Shown: positions 6,456-14,791, counted from the first letter of the stretch. The stretch is DNA of 17,757 nucleotides from Clostridiales bacterium (GCA_003510345.1 DOMW01000090.1:14126-31882), one strand, 5' to 3'. Translations and numbers: made by a program. The notes: generated by a model not told the origin, from the letters alone.

Positions 6456-7256
6456 TTAGCTGTCTGCCATTCTTGCCATAATGTGTGCCGTCGCAAGTCG
6501 AGAGCGATGTGTGCCGTCGCAAGTCGAGAGCGTGAGTATTCGGTCGTTTGCGCTCACATCCACGCCGCTATTATAAAGTGAAAGCCCTTTCGCCTGCGCC
6601 GCCCAATCCATAAATTCACTTTGGTTTTCAAAATCCAGCTTGAGGTAGTGAAACGCACGATCTGCCGTATCGTAATTGATTACGGCGGATATTCGCCACC
6701 ATCCATGCCGTTCATAGATCGTGTCAAACTGAATGTACTGATGTTTATCGTAATAGGCCTTGTTGTTGAAATAGAGCAGCGTTCCAAACATATCCGTCCT
6801 GCCGTGCCCCATATTGTGCGCATATAAAACGGTATTCTGATTCAGCGCCGCCATATTGTTGTTGTGGTCTGCGAACACGGCTCCCGTCCTGCTCTTCTCG
6901 CCGGTAAACGAGGTGCCCAGATACTTGTTGTTATCAGCCGCCTGTACAACAGGGTAACTGATGATCGTATCGGGAATGGCAATCCTTCCGACTGTTTCAG
7001 CATTCTGCGTAAGCAGGGCATCAAAGTCCACAACCGTATAGGGCAATACTGCCGTTTCCGGCGGGGCGGCCACAGGTTGGGATTGCGTCAGTTCCGTTGT
7101 TTCATTTGAAACAATGCTGGTGTAGTTCGTTTGAATGCCGGTGTATTCTGTGATTTCCCTTTCCGCCGACATCAATTCTGTGATAAAAAATATGCCGCAA
7201 ACTGCGGCGATTAAAATCAAAACAATGATGAGCATGGTTGGTTTTTTCTTTTCCAT
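6456..7256 (-). CDS. Class B sortase with frameshifted C-terminus, probably inactive
   Basis: 266 aa as read. ATG at 7256 follows GGGAGGGAAAT; the longer upstream frame to 7406 overlaps the adhesin gene and looks non-coding. An N-terminal membrane anchor (about residues 8-26) precedes a sortase domain: IAIPDTIISYPVVQ (about 92-105), AVFADHNN, catalytic His147 in LYAHNMG and catalytic Cys246 in TLSTC. Class B sortases transfer wall proteins to peptidoglycan with a Cys-His-Arg triad. The Arg strand is abnormal here. A 26-bp exact tandem duplication (6481-6532) shifts the frame right after Cys246-Asp-Gly-Thr-His, giving RSRLATAHIM and an early stop. With one copy removed, the frame reads YGKNGRQLILAVKM, placing Arg at Cys+10, and ends near 6400. 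It sits 68 nt downstream of the adhesin gene, its likely substrate. Confidence 0.85.
   Translation of the reverse strand: MEKKKPTMLIIVLILIAAVCGIFFITELMSAEREITEYTGIQTNYTSIVSNETTELTQSQPVAAPPETAVLPYTVVDFDALLTQNAETVGRIAIPDTIISYPVVQAADNNKYLGTSFTGEKSRTGAVFADHNNNMAALNQNTVLYAHNMGHGRTDMFGTLLYFNNKAYYDKHQYIQFDTIYERHGWWRISAVINYDTADRAFHYLKLDFENQSEFMDWAAQAKGLSLYNSGVDVSANDRILTLSTCDGTHRSRLATAHIMARMADS
6481..6532. repeat. 26-bp perfect tandem duplication in the sortase 3' end
   Basis: Two identical, directly adjacent 26-bp copies, 6481-6506 and 6507-6532, covering the codons around the catalytic Cys. Because 26 is not a multiple of three, the second copy is translated in a different frame. The perfect identity and head-to-tail junction point to a recent slippage event. 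Confidence 0.95.
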
Positions 7257-7276
7257 ATTTCCCTCCCACACAGGAA

Positions 7277-7301
7277 AGGGGCGGCCATAACGACCGCCCC
7301 T
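7277..7301 (-). promoter_or_regulatory. Hairpin between adhesin and sortase genes
   Basis: AGGGGCGG (7277-7284) pairs with CCGCCCCT (7294-7301) across a 9-nt loop. On the minus strand the stem is followed by TTTCC, too short for a strong terminator. It may attenuate transcription from the adhesin gene into the sortase gene or protect the upstream mRNA end. Confidence 0.45.
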
Positions 7302-7324
7302 CTCCATGCCATGCCGGATGCGCG

Positions 7325-10300
7325 TTATTCGCTCACCGGCTTTTTCTTCCGTTTGTACAGCAAAAGCGCGCAGACCCCTGCGCCAATCGCGGCGACCAAC
7401 GCCCACATGGGTAATCCGGCCCGGCCTGTCTTTGCACCGGTTCCTGTTCCCGGTATGACTTCCACGCCGATCCCCACGCTCTGCGCGTCTGAATCGATGT
7501 CTCTGTGGCTGGCGATTTCGGTGGTATCTATGTACAATGTTTCATAGACCACCAATACTTGCCCCTGCCATTCTTTTCCGTCAAGCGTAAATTCCATCTG
7601 CACTTTTCCATTCGGCGCATCAGGCGTGAATACCAATTCGGATGATACGCCAATCGCTTCGCCGGTTTCTTTGTTCATCAGCTCCCCGCGCAGGGCATAT
7701 TCCTGATCCGGCTGCAAATTGGCGTATTCTATGTTGTCGATGATTTTCACATTCTCGGACGCGGGAACGGTTTTGCTCCCATCTTCCGCTGTGGCAACGG
7801 TTTCGAGTTCAATCTGGGCGATGTCCACTTGCTGCCCAGTATCGTCCTTATCATGGTGCGTAGCGATGATCTTGTCCTGGTACAGCAGGGTTTCAAAAAT
7901 CACCAGCTTTTGCTCCTGCAAGCCAAGCCCATTGAAAACAAATGTCACATCAATGCTGCCTTTGTCGTCCGCGTTTTTGGCTTTAAATTGCACTTCGGAC
8001 ACAATCTCTTTGCCATCTTCCAAAACAGGCTCACCACTTATCGCATCCATCACTTGTCCGCGCATCAGATAGGTTTTGCCCTGAGACAACCCATCGTATT
8101 CTATTGTGTCCACAATGGTTGTCTGTTGCACGGGCAGAATCTCCTTTTCGCCATTTGCGCCAACCGCGCCTGTACGAATTGCTGGCGTTTTGAAAACAAC
8201 GGTCTGTTCCGCATCTTCAATATCCGTATGGGCGGCGATCTCCACGTCCTCATACACCAGCGATTCAAATACGACCACCGACTTGCCTATGAGTGTAACG
8301 GAATCAAAGGTAAATACTACATCCACCGTTCCCGCTGCTTTCAATGCCTTAAATGTGGTTTCAGCCGTGATCACCTTGCCGTCCGTGATAAGCGGCTCTC
8401 CGATGTCCTTGTCCATCAGCGTACCTTTGAGGGTGTATGTTTCACCAACCGTCAGATTCTCGAATGTCACCGTATCAATAATGGTTGCGTCCGCGCAAAT
8501 ATCAATTTCCTTTTCGCTGTCCGCGCCTACCGCCGACGTGCCGATCTGCGGCTCCCTTACTGTAACGGTCTGCCCCTTGTCATCAATATCGGCATGGGCG
8601 GCGATCTCGCGTCCTTTGTATTCCAGCGATTTAAACACGACTGCCGACTTGCCTATGAGGGTAACGGAATCAAAGGTGAATACCACTTCCACCGTTCCAG
8701 ACGGTTCTTCGGCCACAAACGTAGTTTCAGCCGAAACTTCTTCGCCGTCAACCAAAATCGGCTCTCCGGTGTCCGCATCCATCAATATGCCTGTGACCGT
8801 GTACGTTTCGCCCGCGATAAGATTTTCGTAGGACACCGTATCAATGATCACGGCATCGGTGCAAACGTCAATTTCTTTCTCGCCGTCCGCGCCCGCCGCC
8901 GCTGTGCCGATCTGCGGGTCATGGAATGTCACCGTCTGCCCCTCGTCGGCGATGTCCGCGTGGACGGCCACTTCATTACCCTCGTATTCCAGCGATTCAA
9001 ACACCACGATGCTCCGGCCCGCAAGTGCAAGCGAATCAAACGTAAATTCCATCGCAGCGCTGCCCGTTTCCGAAAGCGCCCGGAATGTCTTTTCTGTCGC
9101 GACCTGTTCGCCGTCTACCATAAGCGGCTCCCCGGCGGCCTTGTCCATCAACACGCCCTTTACCGTATACATCCTGCCTACCATCAGGCCGCTGTAATAC
9201 ACAGTGTCCGTGATGGTGGTGGTTTTGGAAACATACGCGCCGCGCCCGGTTGTTTCTTCATCCATCGCCGTTGTAAAAATCTCCGGCCTTTGGATGTAGT
9301 CATTCGTCATTGTGCCTAAATTAATTGTGGTATTGTGACGGTAAATGCTCACTTCACAGGAAAGCAGTTCCTTGTCCTCATTGGCGGCGCACGGCAATTC
9401 TTCAATCAAATAGGTGTCGTACAGCAGCGCGCCCAGGTCATCATCCAGTGTATTGATGTCACCAAACCATATCCCATCGTTTGCCGTTTCGCCGCGATTG
9501 GTATGCTGGCTGTGCGGGTTCCAGCCAGATGACGTGTCAAGCTGGCCGTTCCTATCCGTAACAATGATATGGCTTTCGCCCGTTGTGATGGACTTAATGG
9601 AAAACGGAACGCCCGCCATGCGGTTTGTGTCGCCGTCCGAGATTTTCACGCCGCGCAAATCCCCACGGATGGGATTGTTTTTGATGGCTGTGGCCGATGT
9701 GTTAAGCTGAACGATCTTGCCGTGTTCCCGGATGGTAAAGGTGCGGCTTAGTACACCTGTGGCGAGATAGCCGTAATCGGGCGGCGATACCTCTCTGCAT
9801 TCGTAAGTGCCATAGGGGAGCAGGTCGTTTGCGGTAGCCGCCACCCCGTCCGCATCGGTGGTCATGGCGTACACAACATCGCCCACGCCGTACAATGTGC
9901 CCATCACCAACACACTGTCCACGCTGCGGTTGACGATCTCAAAAACGGCTCCTTCAAAAGTAGCGCCACCCTGCGCTTCGTGCTCGTCGATCTCGTTATC
10001 CCACTTTTCCGCCCGGACGCCGCCGCGAATGATGGCATTTTTAATGACATTACCGCTGGATTTTAAGCTGACAATCACACCGTCCTGCCTAATTTGGAAA
10101 GATTGGCGTATTACACCGGCATTGAGGTAGCCGGTGGGGGCGGTGCGTTCCACGATCTCATAACTGCCGTAGGGCAACAGGTTATTTGCCGTGCCTGCCG
10201 CGCCGCTGGCATCGGTTGTCATCGTGTGTACCACCGCATTGGGCGCGTATTCCTTGCCGCCCACTACGACGCTGTTTTCACTGCGGTTGAAAATATCCAG

Positions 10301-12817
10301 CACCGCGCCCGCTAAAGTGGCGTCACCCTGTGCCGCTCTGCGGTTCAGTTCGGCATCCCACTTCTCAATGGCAACCCCGCCACGAATCACGTTATTCTTT
10401 ATCGCTGTGGCGCTGGTTTTCAGGTTGACAATCGCGCCATTCTGCCTGATTTGGAAGGATTGCCGTATCACACCGGTGTTGAGGTAGCCGGTGGGAGCGG
10501 TGCGTTCCACGATTTCGTAATTGCCATAAGGAAGCAGGTTGCTTACCGTGCTTGCCGCGCCGCTTGCGTCTGTCACCATTGTGTGTACCACCACATTGGG
10601 CGCGTATTCTTTGCCGCCCACTACGACGCTGTTTTCACTGCGGTTATAAATATCTAATACCGCGCCTGATAATGTTGCGTCACCCTGTGCCATCCGGCGG
10701 TTCAGTTCGGCATCCCATTTTTCGGTGGCAACCCCACCGCGAATGATTTCGTCCGGTACTTCCGGCTCGTTGTACGTTTGTACCGACTCGGTTGTGCCGC
10801 CCTCTTTGATATGCCGGATGAACAACGTATCGTTCAGGAGATACCCCGTGGGCGCTTTCGTCTCTACGATTGTGACGGTGCCAACCCCCAGCGCCGGGTC
10901 GCCAGCCATGTTGGTGTACAGCGGATCGCTCCCTGGAAGCAGGTAGTCCGGATGCAGATAGGCTGTGCCTTTATCGCCCGTCCTTACAATCCACGTCCGG
11001 AGCGGCGTTTTTCCTCTCAACGCGCTTTCGTTCGCGTATTGGCCATCGTAGTACCGAATTGTGAATTCCGCGCCCGCAAGCCGCGCGCTGCCCTGCGATG
11101 TGTCGCCGTTGGTATCTTTATCCAGCTTCTTCAGCAGGATGCCTATGGGGTCGTTGTAGGGAACGTCCTGTACCGTGACAACTTTTGTTTGCCCGGACAC
11201 GATCTCAAATGCAACGGGGGTATTGTCCGGCAAAAACCCTGCGGGCGGCTTCACTTCGACGATGCGGTATCCCGTTCCCGCCGCGATACCTTCCAGCCTG
11301 CCCCTGCCGTTCGAGTCTGTGGTGATGCTGCCGATTTTGTTGTTGCCGCTGTCGAAAACGTCAAACACCGCGTCCGCAAGCGAATAGCTGCTGTTACCGT
11401 TTGACAGGCCGGGGTTGGCGGATGATTTTTGAATCTCCAGATTGCCGGTCGGCGCGTATTCCCAAGACATCAGGCTTTGGTTTGTGTTACTGCCGACGTT
11501 ATAGAGAAACATCTCAAACCCGGCAGGCGGCATGGGCTGTGCACCCACCGCGGCAATTACGTTATGCAGATGTCCGATGGTCGCCGCCGAAAGCCCTTGA
11601 AAAGCGACCGGGTCATTCAGCCAAACGTATGCCGCCGCCGCGTGGGAAAGCCCGTACCCTTCCTCAAGGGAATCGGGGTTGCCAAACAGGTTGTTTTTGA
11701 TAGAATTGTATCCCGGCCCGCCGTACAGGTAATACGCGCATTTAATCAGCAAATCATAGCCTGTGCCGGGTTGGATATATCCACTTACATCATACGTGCC
11801 GGTGGCAACTCCGGACAGATTGGGGTCAAGACAGAGCGCCACGTTTCCGTTTGCGGTGTAATATGATGTGTAGTAGCCATAATATATCTGGCTTGCGCTG
11901 CGGGTATGGTTCACTCGCGTTGTCGCGCCCCGCGTAGCGCGTGTGGCAGGTGCATAAGCCGTAATCGTGAGATTGCCGCCCAGCGCGGACGCCGATATAT
12001 GCAGCATCCCGTCCGCAACGTTGAAACGATCTGCGGGAAGATCGATACCGTTCTGAGTCACGACAACGCCCTCGGATGCCGCCACCGGCACGCTAACCAT
12101 ACTCGCGTTGGACGGCACCAACAGTTCGTGCGTATCGGTTGAAAAAGCGCCGTTTATATATGTACCGACCGTTATCCTGACGGGCAGTTCCCTGATCTCA
12201 GACACAGGGCAATACCAACTGACCGTGACATTATGCCCCATGTATTCATCCGGCAGGGAAACCAACCCCGTTACCGCGTCGTATACCGCCAGCGCGGTGA
12301 TATCTTCATTTTCGTTCAACAGCATACGAAACCGCAACGTGTCCGTGCTGACCGGAACACGATCCGGAAAGTGGTTCGCCGCGATGGTGATCCCCGCTTC
12401 ACTTGCCCGTGCGATGACGGGGAAGGCATGGGAGGACACGACCGCGTATTCGGAAAAATCTGTCACGCTCTGGCTTTGCGCGTCGTCGTAGTAATGATAG
12501 ACGACATTGACCAAAGGGCTTTCGACCACTTTGAGCAATTCAGGCTGTACTTCGGTCGGTATGGGTGTTTCGGCGGATGGCTCCGGTGTGGGTTCCGCCG
12601 TTGGCTCTGCCGTTGATTCCAATGCCGGGTCTGATGTGGGTTCCGGCGTTGGCTCAGGTGTTGGTTCCGGCGCAGGTTCCACGCTTGGAGCGGGTTCGCC
12701 CTGTGGGGTATCGCCGCTTACGGCTTCGCTCGTCGCCATTGCCGACATCGGTATGAGCGAGAAGCACAGCGCGATGGCAAGCAACAGCCAGATCGCTCTT
12801 TTAGGAACTTTTTTCAT
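7325..12817 (-). CDS. Giant wall-anchored adhesin: thioester-like domain, CnaB-type repeats and five VaFE ester-bond repeats
   Basis: 1830 aa. A signal peptide (about 1-29) precedes a Pro/Thr/Glu-rich stalk of EPTPEPT-like repeats (about 40-92). A thioester-like domain (about 306-455) carries Cys in ALCLDP, but I see SHAAAAYVW where the partner Gln motif is usually found. CnaB/SpaA-type modules follow (about 460-688), then three IRGG-type modules of about 119 aa (689-1047; copies 1 and 2 nearly identical), one diverged module, and five VaFE repeats of about 122 aa (about 1177-1779). Each VaFE repeat has a Thr near its start (for example IGTAAAGADG), a V(V/I)(F/Y)E-type motif and a closing H-x-D...Q, the residues of Thr-Gln ester cross-links in this family. 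The C-terminus has AKTG (1795-1798), a hydrophobic helix and KRKKK, a wall sorting signal without LPxTG. Such proteins are host- or matrix-binding stalks. The ribosome binding site is weak (GTGAAG). Confidence 0.9.
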   Translation of the reverse strand: MKKVPKRAIWLLLAIALCFSLIPMSAMATSEAVSGDTPQGEPAPSVEPAPEPTPEPTPEPTSDPALESTAEPTAEPTPEPSAETPIPTEVQPELLKVVESPLVNVVYHYYDDAQSQSVTDFSEYAVVSSHAFPVIARASEAGITIAANHFPDRVPVSTDTLRFRMLLNENEDITALAVYDAVTGLVSLPDEYMGHNVTVSWYCPVSEIRELPVRITVGTYINGAFSTDTHELLVPSNASMVSVPVAASEGVVVTQNGIDLPADRFNVADGMLHISASALGGNLTITAYAPATRATRGATTRVNHTRSASQIYYGYYTSYYTANGNVALCLDPNLSGVATGTYDVSGYIQPGTGYDLLIKCAYYLYGGPGYNSIKNNLFGNPDSLEEGYGLSHAAAAYVWLNDPVAFQGLSAATIGHLHNVIAAVGAQPMPPAGFEMFLYNVGSNTNQSLMSWEYAPTGNLEIQKSSANPGLSNGNSSYSLADAVFDVFDSGNNKIGSITTDSNGRGRLEGIAAGTGYRIVEVKPPAGFLPDNTPVAFEIVSGQTKVVTVQDVPYNDPIGILLKKLDKDTNGDTSQGSARLAGAEFTIRYYDGQYANESALRGKTPLRTWIVRTGDKGTAYLHPDYLLPGSDPLYTNMAGDPALGVGTVTIVETKAPTGYLLNDTLFIRHIKEGGTTESVQTYNEPEVPDEIIRGGVATEKWDAELNRRMAQGDATLSGAVLDIYNRSENSVVVGGKEYAPNVVVHTMVTDASGAASTVSNLLPYGNYEIVERTAPTGYLNTGVIRQSFQIRQNGAIVNLKTSATAIKNNVIRGGVAIEKWDAELNRRAAQGDATLAGAVLDIFNRSENSVVVGGKEYAPNAVVHTMTTDASGAAGTANNLLPYGSYEIVERTAPTGYLNAGVIRQSFQIRQDGVIVSLKSSGNVIKNAIIRGGVRAEKWDNEIDEHEAQGGATFEGAVFEIVNRSVDSVLVMGTLYGVGDVVYAMTTDADGVAATANDLLPYGTYECREVSPPDYGYLATGVLSRTFTIREHGKIVQLNTSATAIKNNPIRGDLRGVKISDGDTNRMAGVPFSIKSITTGESHIIVTDRNGQLDTSSGWNPHSQHTNRGETANDGIWFGDINTLDDDLGALLYDTYLIEELPCAANEDKELLSCEVSIYRHNTTINLGTMTNDYIQRPEIFTTAMDEETTGRGAYVSKTTTITDTVYYSGLMVGRMYTVKGVLMDKAAGEPLMVDGEQVATEKTFRALSETGSAAMEFTFDSLALAGRSIVVFESLEYEGNEVAVHADIADEGQTVTFHDPQIGTAAAGADGEKEIDVCTDAVIIDTVSYENLIAGETYTVTGILMDADTGEPILVDGEEVSAETTFVAEEPSGTVEVVFTFDSVTLIGKSAVVFKSLEYKGREIAAHADIDDKGQTVTVREPQIGTSAVGADSEKEIDICADATIIDTVTFENLTVGETYTLKGTLMDKDIGEPLITDGKVITAETTFKALKAAGTVDVVFTFDSVTLIGKSVVVFESLVYEDVEIAAHTDIEDAEQTVVFKTPAIRTGAVGANGEKEILPVQQTTIVDTIEYDGLSQGKTYLMRGQVMDAISGEPVLEDGKEIVSEVQFKAKNADDKGSIDVTFVFNGLGLQEQKLVIFETLLYQDKIIATHHDKDDTGQQVDIAQIELETVATAEDGSKTVPASENVKIIDNIEYANLQPDQEYALRGELMNKETGEAIGVSSELVFTPDAPNGKVQMEFTLDGKEWQGQVLVVYETLYIDTTEIASHRDIDSDAQSVGIGVEVIPGTGTGAKTGRAGLPMWALVAAIGAGVCALLLYKRKKKPVSE
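7480..9285 (-). repeat. Five VaFE-module coding repeats
   Basis: Five consecutive units of about 366 bp encode the VaFE domains, with boundaries near 8915, 8550, 8185 and 7820. Units 2 and 3 are most alike (QIGT(A/S)A(A/V)GAD...EKEID in both). Unit 5 is the most diverged. Confidence 0.75.
9677..10750 (-). repeat. Three tandem CnaB-type module repeats, two nearly identical in DNA
   Basis: Units at about 10394-10750, 10034-10393 and 9677-10033 encode (I/V)IRGGV-started modules of about 119 aa. The first two share long identical DNA stretches at a 357-bp period, for example 35 identical bases at 10254-10288 and 10611-10645. The third is more diverged. Confidence 0.85.
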
Positions 12818-12876
12818 TCTTCACTTTCAGGCGATTGCTGTCAAGGTATTTTTACAAACTTATATTACAATACAAA

Positions 12877-12917
12877 AAAAATATGGCGCATCCTACAATA
12901 TAGGCCGCGCCATATTT
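12877..12917 (-). terminator. Intrinsic terminator after the intact sortase gene
   Basis: AAATATGGCGC (12879-12889) pairs perfectly with GCGCCATATTT (12907-12917), with an inner CCTA/TAGG stem in the loop. On the minus strand it is followed by a run of eight T. It closes the dockerin-anchor-sortase operon and separates it from the adhesin gene. Confidence 0.85.
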
Positions 12918-12960
12918 TCACATGATTGGATATCACCGCCGCTCCGGCAATGCACCGCTG

Positions 12961-13821
12961 TCATTGTGTATCCGCCACCTTGCGACCCACCACCACCAGC
13001 CTGCCATTCTCCTGCGAATACTCGCAGGTGGCAAGCGTAACCAGTTCCTCGCCAAACTTTGGCGTAATACCCGTTTCGTAAAGCGCCAGTTCCTTGATAT
13101 TTTTAATATAATCGTCGAACTCCGCTTCCGTTTCGGCATCGTAAAATTGGTAGAACTTGAATACGTCATCCGTTTTTTTGTATACCTGAGAAAGAAATAC
13201 CGATACGATCTCGTATTCCGCATTTTCATACAGAGTGCTGTATTCAAATGTCATGTGCTCCAGATAAAATTCCACATCCATATAATCGATCAGCGCGTGG
13301 AACATACTTCCATTTTTCATGTTGTGGCCGTGTATCAGCAGATTCGCGCCGCGCGGGTCAACAGAGCAGTTTTTATCAATGAACAGCGTACCCTGCAAAC
13401 TGGGATCGTCCTGCTTATCAAATGTGCGGTACAGGTAAAACTGTCCGTTCTCTTCCTGCGTATACATGACAGGGTAGTCCACTTCCGTGCCCTGTATTTT
13501 CAGCCAGCCCGCAAGGTCGTTGTTTTGCGCATACAGTTCTTTTAACTGGGGCAGAATCTCCGGCGCGGGCGTGGGCGTAGGCTTTGCGCTGGGCGTTGCC
13601 GATACTGTGTGCGCGGGGGTTGGTGTCACGGCGGTTGCTGCCGTGGTGGGCGCGGGCGTTACCACAGGCTCAGGTTCCGCCGTCATGGGGACCACCACAA
13701 ACGCAATAACGCACACAACCACCGCTGCCGCCGCCGCAAGCACAACCAGCCATCCCCGCTTGTTGTCGGGTGTGGATGTTTTTTCTTCCGGCCTTATATC
13801 ATCTTTCGGTTTGTCACTCAT
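12961..13821 (-). CDS. srtB: Class B sortase, intact
   Basis: 286 aa. A short cytoplasmic start and one membrane helix (about 24-46) precede a long Thr/Pro/Ala-rich linker (about 47-90) and the catalytic domain. LLIHGHNM (161-168) gives catalytic His166, TLATC gives Cys266 and NGRLVVVGR gives Arg274, a complete class B triad. GWLKIQGTEVDYPVMY (about 105-120) is the usual first strand. It cuts a sorting motif in a secreted protein and joins the protein to peptidoglycan. The gene just upstream encodes a small protein ending in a VPKTA sorting signal, the likely substrate. AGGAG lies about 13 nt upstream of the ATG, a long spacing, so initiation may be weak. The leader holds a 159-bp inverted-repeat element. 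A strong terminator follows the gene. Confidence 0.93.
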   Translation of the reverse strand: MSDKPKDDIRPEEKTSTPDNKRGWLVVLAAAAAVVVCVIAFVVVPMTAEPEPVVTPAPTTAATAVTPTPAHTVSATPSAKPTPTPAPEILPQLKELYAQNNDLAGWLKIQGTEVDYPVMYTQEENGQFYLYRTFDKQDDPSLQGTLFIDKNCSVDPRGANLLIHGHNMKNGSMFHALIDYMDVEFYLEHMTFEYSTLYENAEYEIVSVFLSQVYKKTDDVFKFYQFYDAETEAEFDDYIKNIKELALYETGITPKFGEELVTLATCEYSQENGRLVVVGRKVADTQ

Positions 13822-13843
13822 TTTTGAAATATACTCCTGTTAC

Positions 13844-14002
13844 GACAGCCGCCTGTACAATCATCCATTTTGCACCACATGCTGCGCAGGATTGCTTATC
13901 TTTGCAACATACTCCTTGAAGGGGAAGTTTTTACAAAAAACCAGGTGCAATCCCAGCGGCACGATACCAAGATGTCAACGAATGATTGTACAGGCGGCTG
14001 TC
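13844..14002. repeat. 159-bp element bounded by 21-bp perfect inverted repeats
   Basis: 13844-13864 is the exact reverse complement of 13982-14002 (GACAGCCGCCTGTACAATCAT and its complement), 117 bp apart. Inside are nested pairings: TTGCACC with GGTGCAA, and GGATTGC with GCAATCC, which compete for the same bases. There is no ORF of note. It occupies most of the 260-bp gap between the small anchored protein and the sortase. It could be a MITE-like insertion or a folded leader RNA controlling the sortase. I see no clear target-site duplication. Confidence 0.75.
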
Positions 14003-14012
14003 AAATATATAC

Positions 14013-14051
14013 GCAGGACGGGCGGCAAAGTATTTGGGGAGCCCGTCCTGC
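14013..14051 (-). terminator. Hairpin after the small anchored-protein gene, possible weak terminator
   Basis: GCAGGACGGGC (14013-14023) and GCCCGTCCTGC (14041-14051) form an 11-bp perfect stem 30 nt past the stop codon. The minus-strand tail GTATATATTTG is A/T-rich but not a T run, so partial termination or mRNA end protection is likely, with some read-through to the sortase gene. Confidence 0.5.
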
Positions 14052-14081
14052 GCCATTCGCGGAAAAATTCCCGTCAAATGC

Positions 14082-14672
14082 TCATTTAACCACGACCTTC
14101 TTATACGCCGCAAACCCTGCGAACCCAGCCGCCGCAAGAACCATCACTACGACCATCCACACGCTGCCCGTAGCGTCCGCTGTCTTGGGCACATCGTCGA
14201 GCGCTGTATCTGCCGCGGGAGCAGGTGTAGGCGTTGCTGCCGGAGGAGTGGGGGTGGGGGTTGCCGCTGGAGCCGCCGGAACCGTTCCGCTCGCGCCCGC
14301 CGAACCGGAAACCTCGCTCAGGTTGCCAGAACTATCGCTGCCTTCCATGCCGGAAAGCGAGAAAGAATACTCCTCGCCCGCCGCTGCGGTTACTGTGTAG
14401 TAATATATAACCCGCTCCCCGGTTACAAACAGAAACGAATCCGTGGATGTGCCTGCCGGTGCGCTGTTTTCGTTATAAGACAAGCCAGTTGTGGAAATAT
14501 TACCCGACAAACCCGCGTTATTGGTGGTAATCGTAACCATTACAGTATCGCCGGTGCTCGCGTCCTGTGTGATAGACACGCCGGGAGCAGCCGCTGCCAG
14601 CGCAGTTGTCGCCATTGCCATAATCATAATCATCACGGCCACCGCGACAATTACTTTACTTCTTTTTTTCAT
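14082..14672 (-). CDS. Small wall-anchored surface protein, possibly with a cohesin-like domain
   Basis: 196 aa. ATG at 14672 has GGAGG 7 nt upstream. Residues 1-27 are a signal peptide (MKKRSK, hydrophobic core, ALA). Residues about 30-130 form one beta-rich domain: GVSITQDASTGDTVMVTITT at its start, then VIYYYTVTAAAGEEYSFSLSG. A GDTVxVT strand and a later aromatic-alternating strand ending in an (A)AG turn recall cohesin and related Ig-like sandwich domains, but at about 100 aa it is shorter than a standard cohesin, so this is a guess. A Pro/Thr/Ala linker (about 131-157) leads to the sorting signal VPKTADATG (161-169), a hydrophobic helix and a Lys tail. The neighbours, a dockerin protein upstream and a sortase downstream, suggest that it is the wall receptor for the dockerin protein. 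Confidence 0.8.
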   Translation of the reverse strand: MKKRSKVIVAVAVMIMIMAMATTALAAAAPGVSITQDASTGDTVMVTITTNNAGLSGNISTTGLSYNENSAPAGTSTDSFLFVTGERVIYYYTVTAAAGEEYSFSLSGMEGSDSSGNLSEVSGSAGASGTVPAAPAATPTPTPPAATPTPAPAADTALDDVPKTADATGSVWMVVVMVLAAAGFAGFAAYKKVVVK

Positions 14673-14740
14673 TGTATATCCTCCATATTCTTGATACCCG
14701 CCGGAGATATGCCGCCGCGCGGGCAAATTTCTTATGATCC

Positions 14741-14772
14741 GGCTTTCCGCGCCGGGAACGGAGCGGAAAGCC
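14741..14772 (-). promoter_or_regulatory. Stem-loop between the dockerin gene and the small anchored-protein gene
   Basis: GGCTTTCCGC (14741-14750) and GCGGAAAGCC (14763-14772) pair perfectly across a 12-nt loop in the 119-bp gap. The minus-strand tail lacks a T run, so mRNA processing or differential expression within the operon is more likely than full termination. Confidence 0.5.
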
Positions 14773-14791
14773 CATTTCGTATTACGGTTTT

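Noticed and set aside
7257..7406. Longer start for the first sortase
   Set aside because: The 50 extra residues are Arg/Gly-rich, overlap the adhesin 3' end and the intergenic hairpin, and precede a normal membrane anchor that has its own ribosome binding site.
7829..9319. A 496-codon open frame on the plus strand
   Set aside because: It lies antisense to the VaFE repeats and is rich in His, Arg and Cys with repeated peptides that mirror those repeats. It has no ribosome binding site. It is a by-product of GC-rich repetitive coding DNA.
13844..14002. Insertion sequence
   Set aside because: The interior is only 117 bp and holds no transposase, so at most it would be a non-autonomous element.
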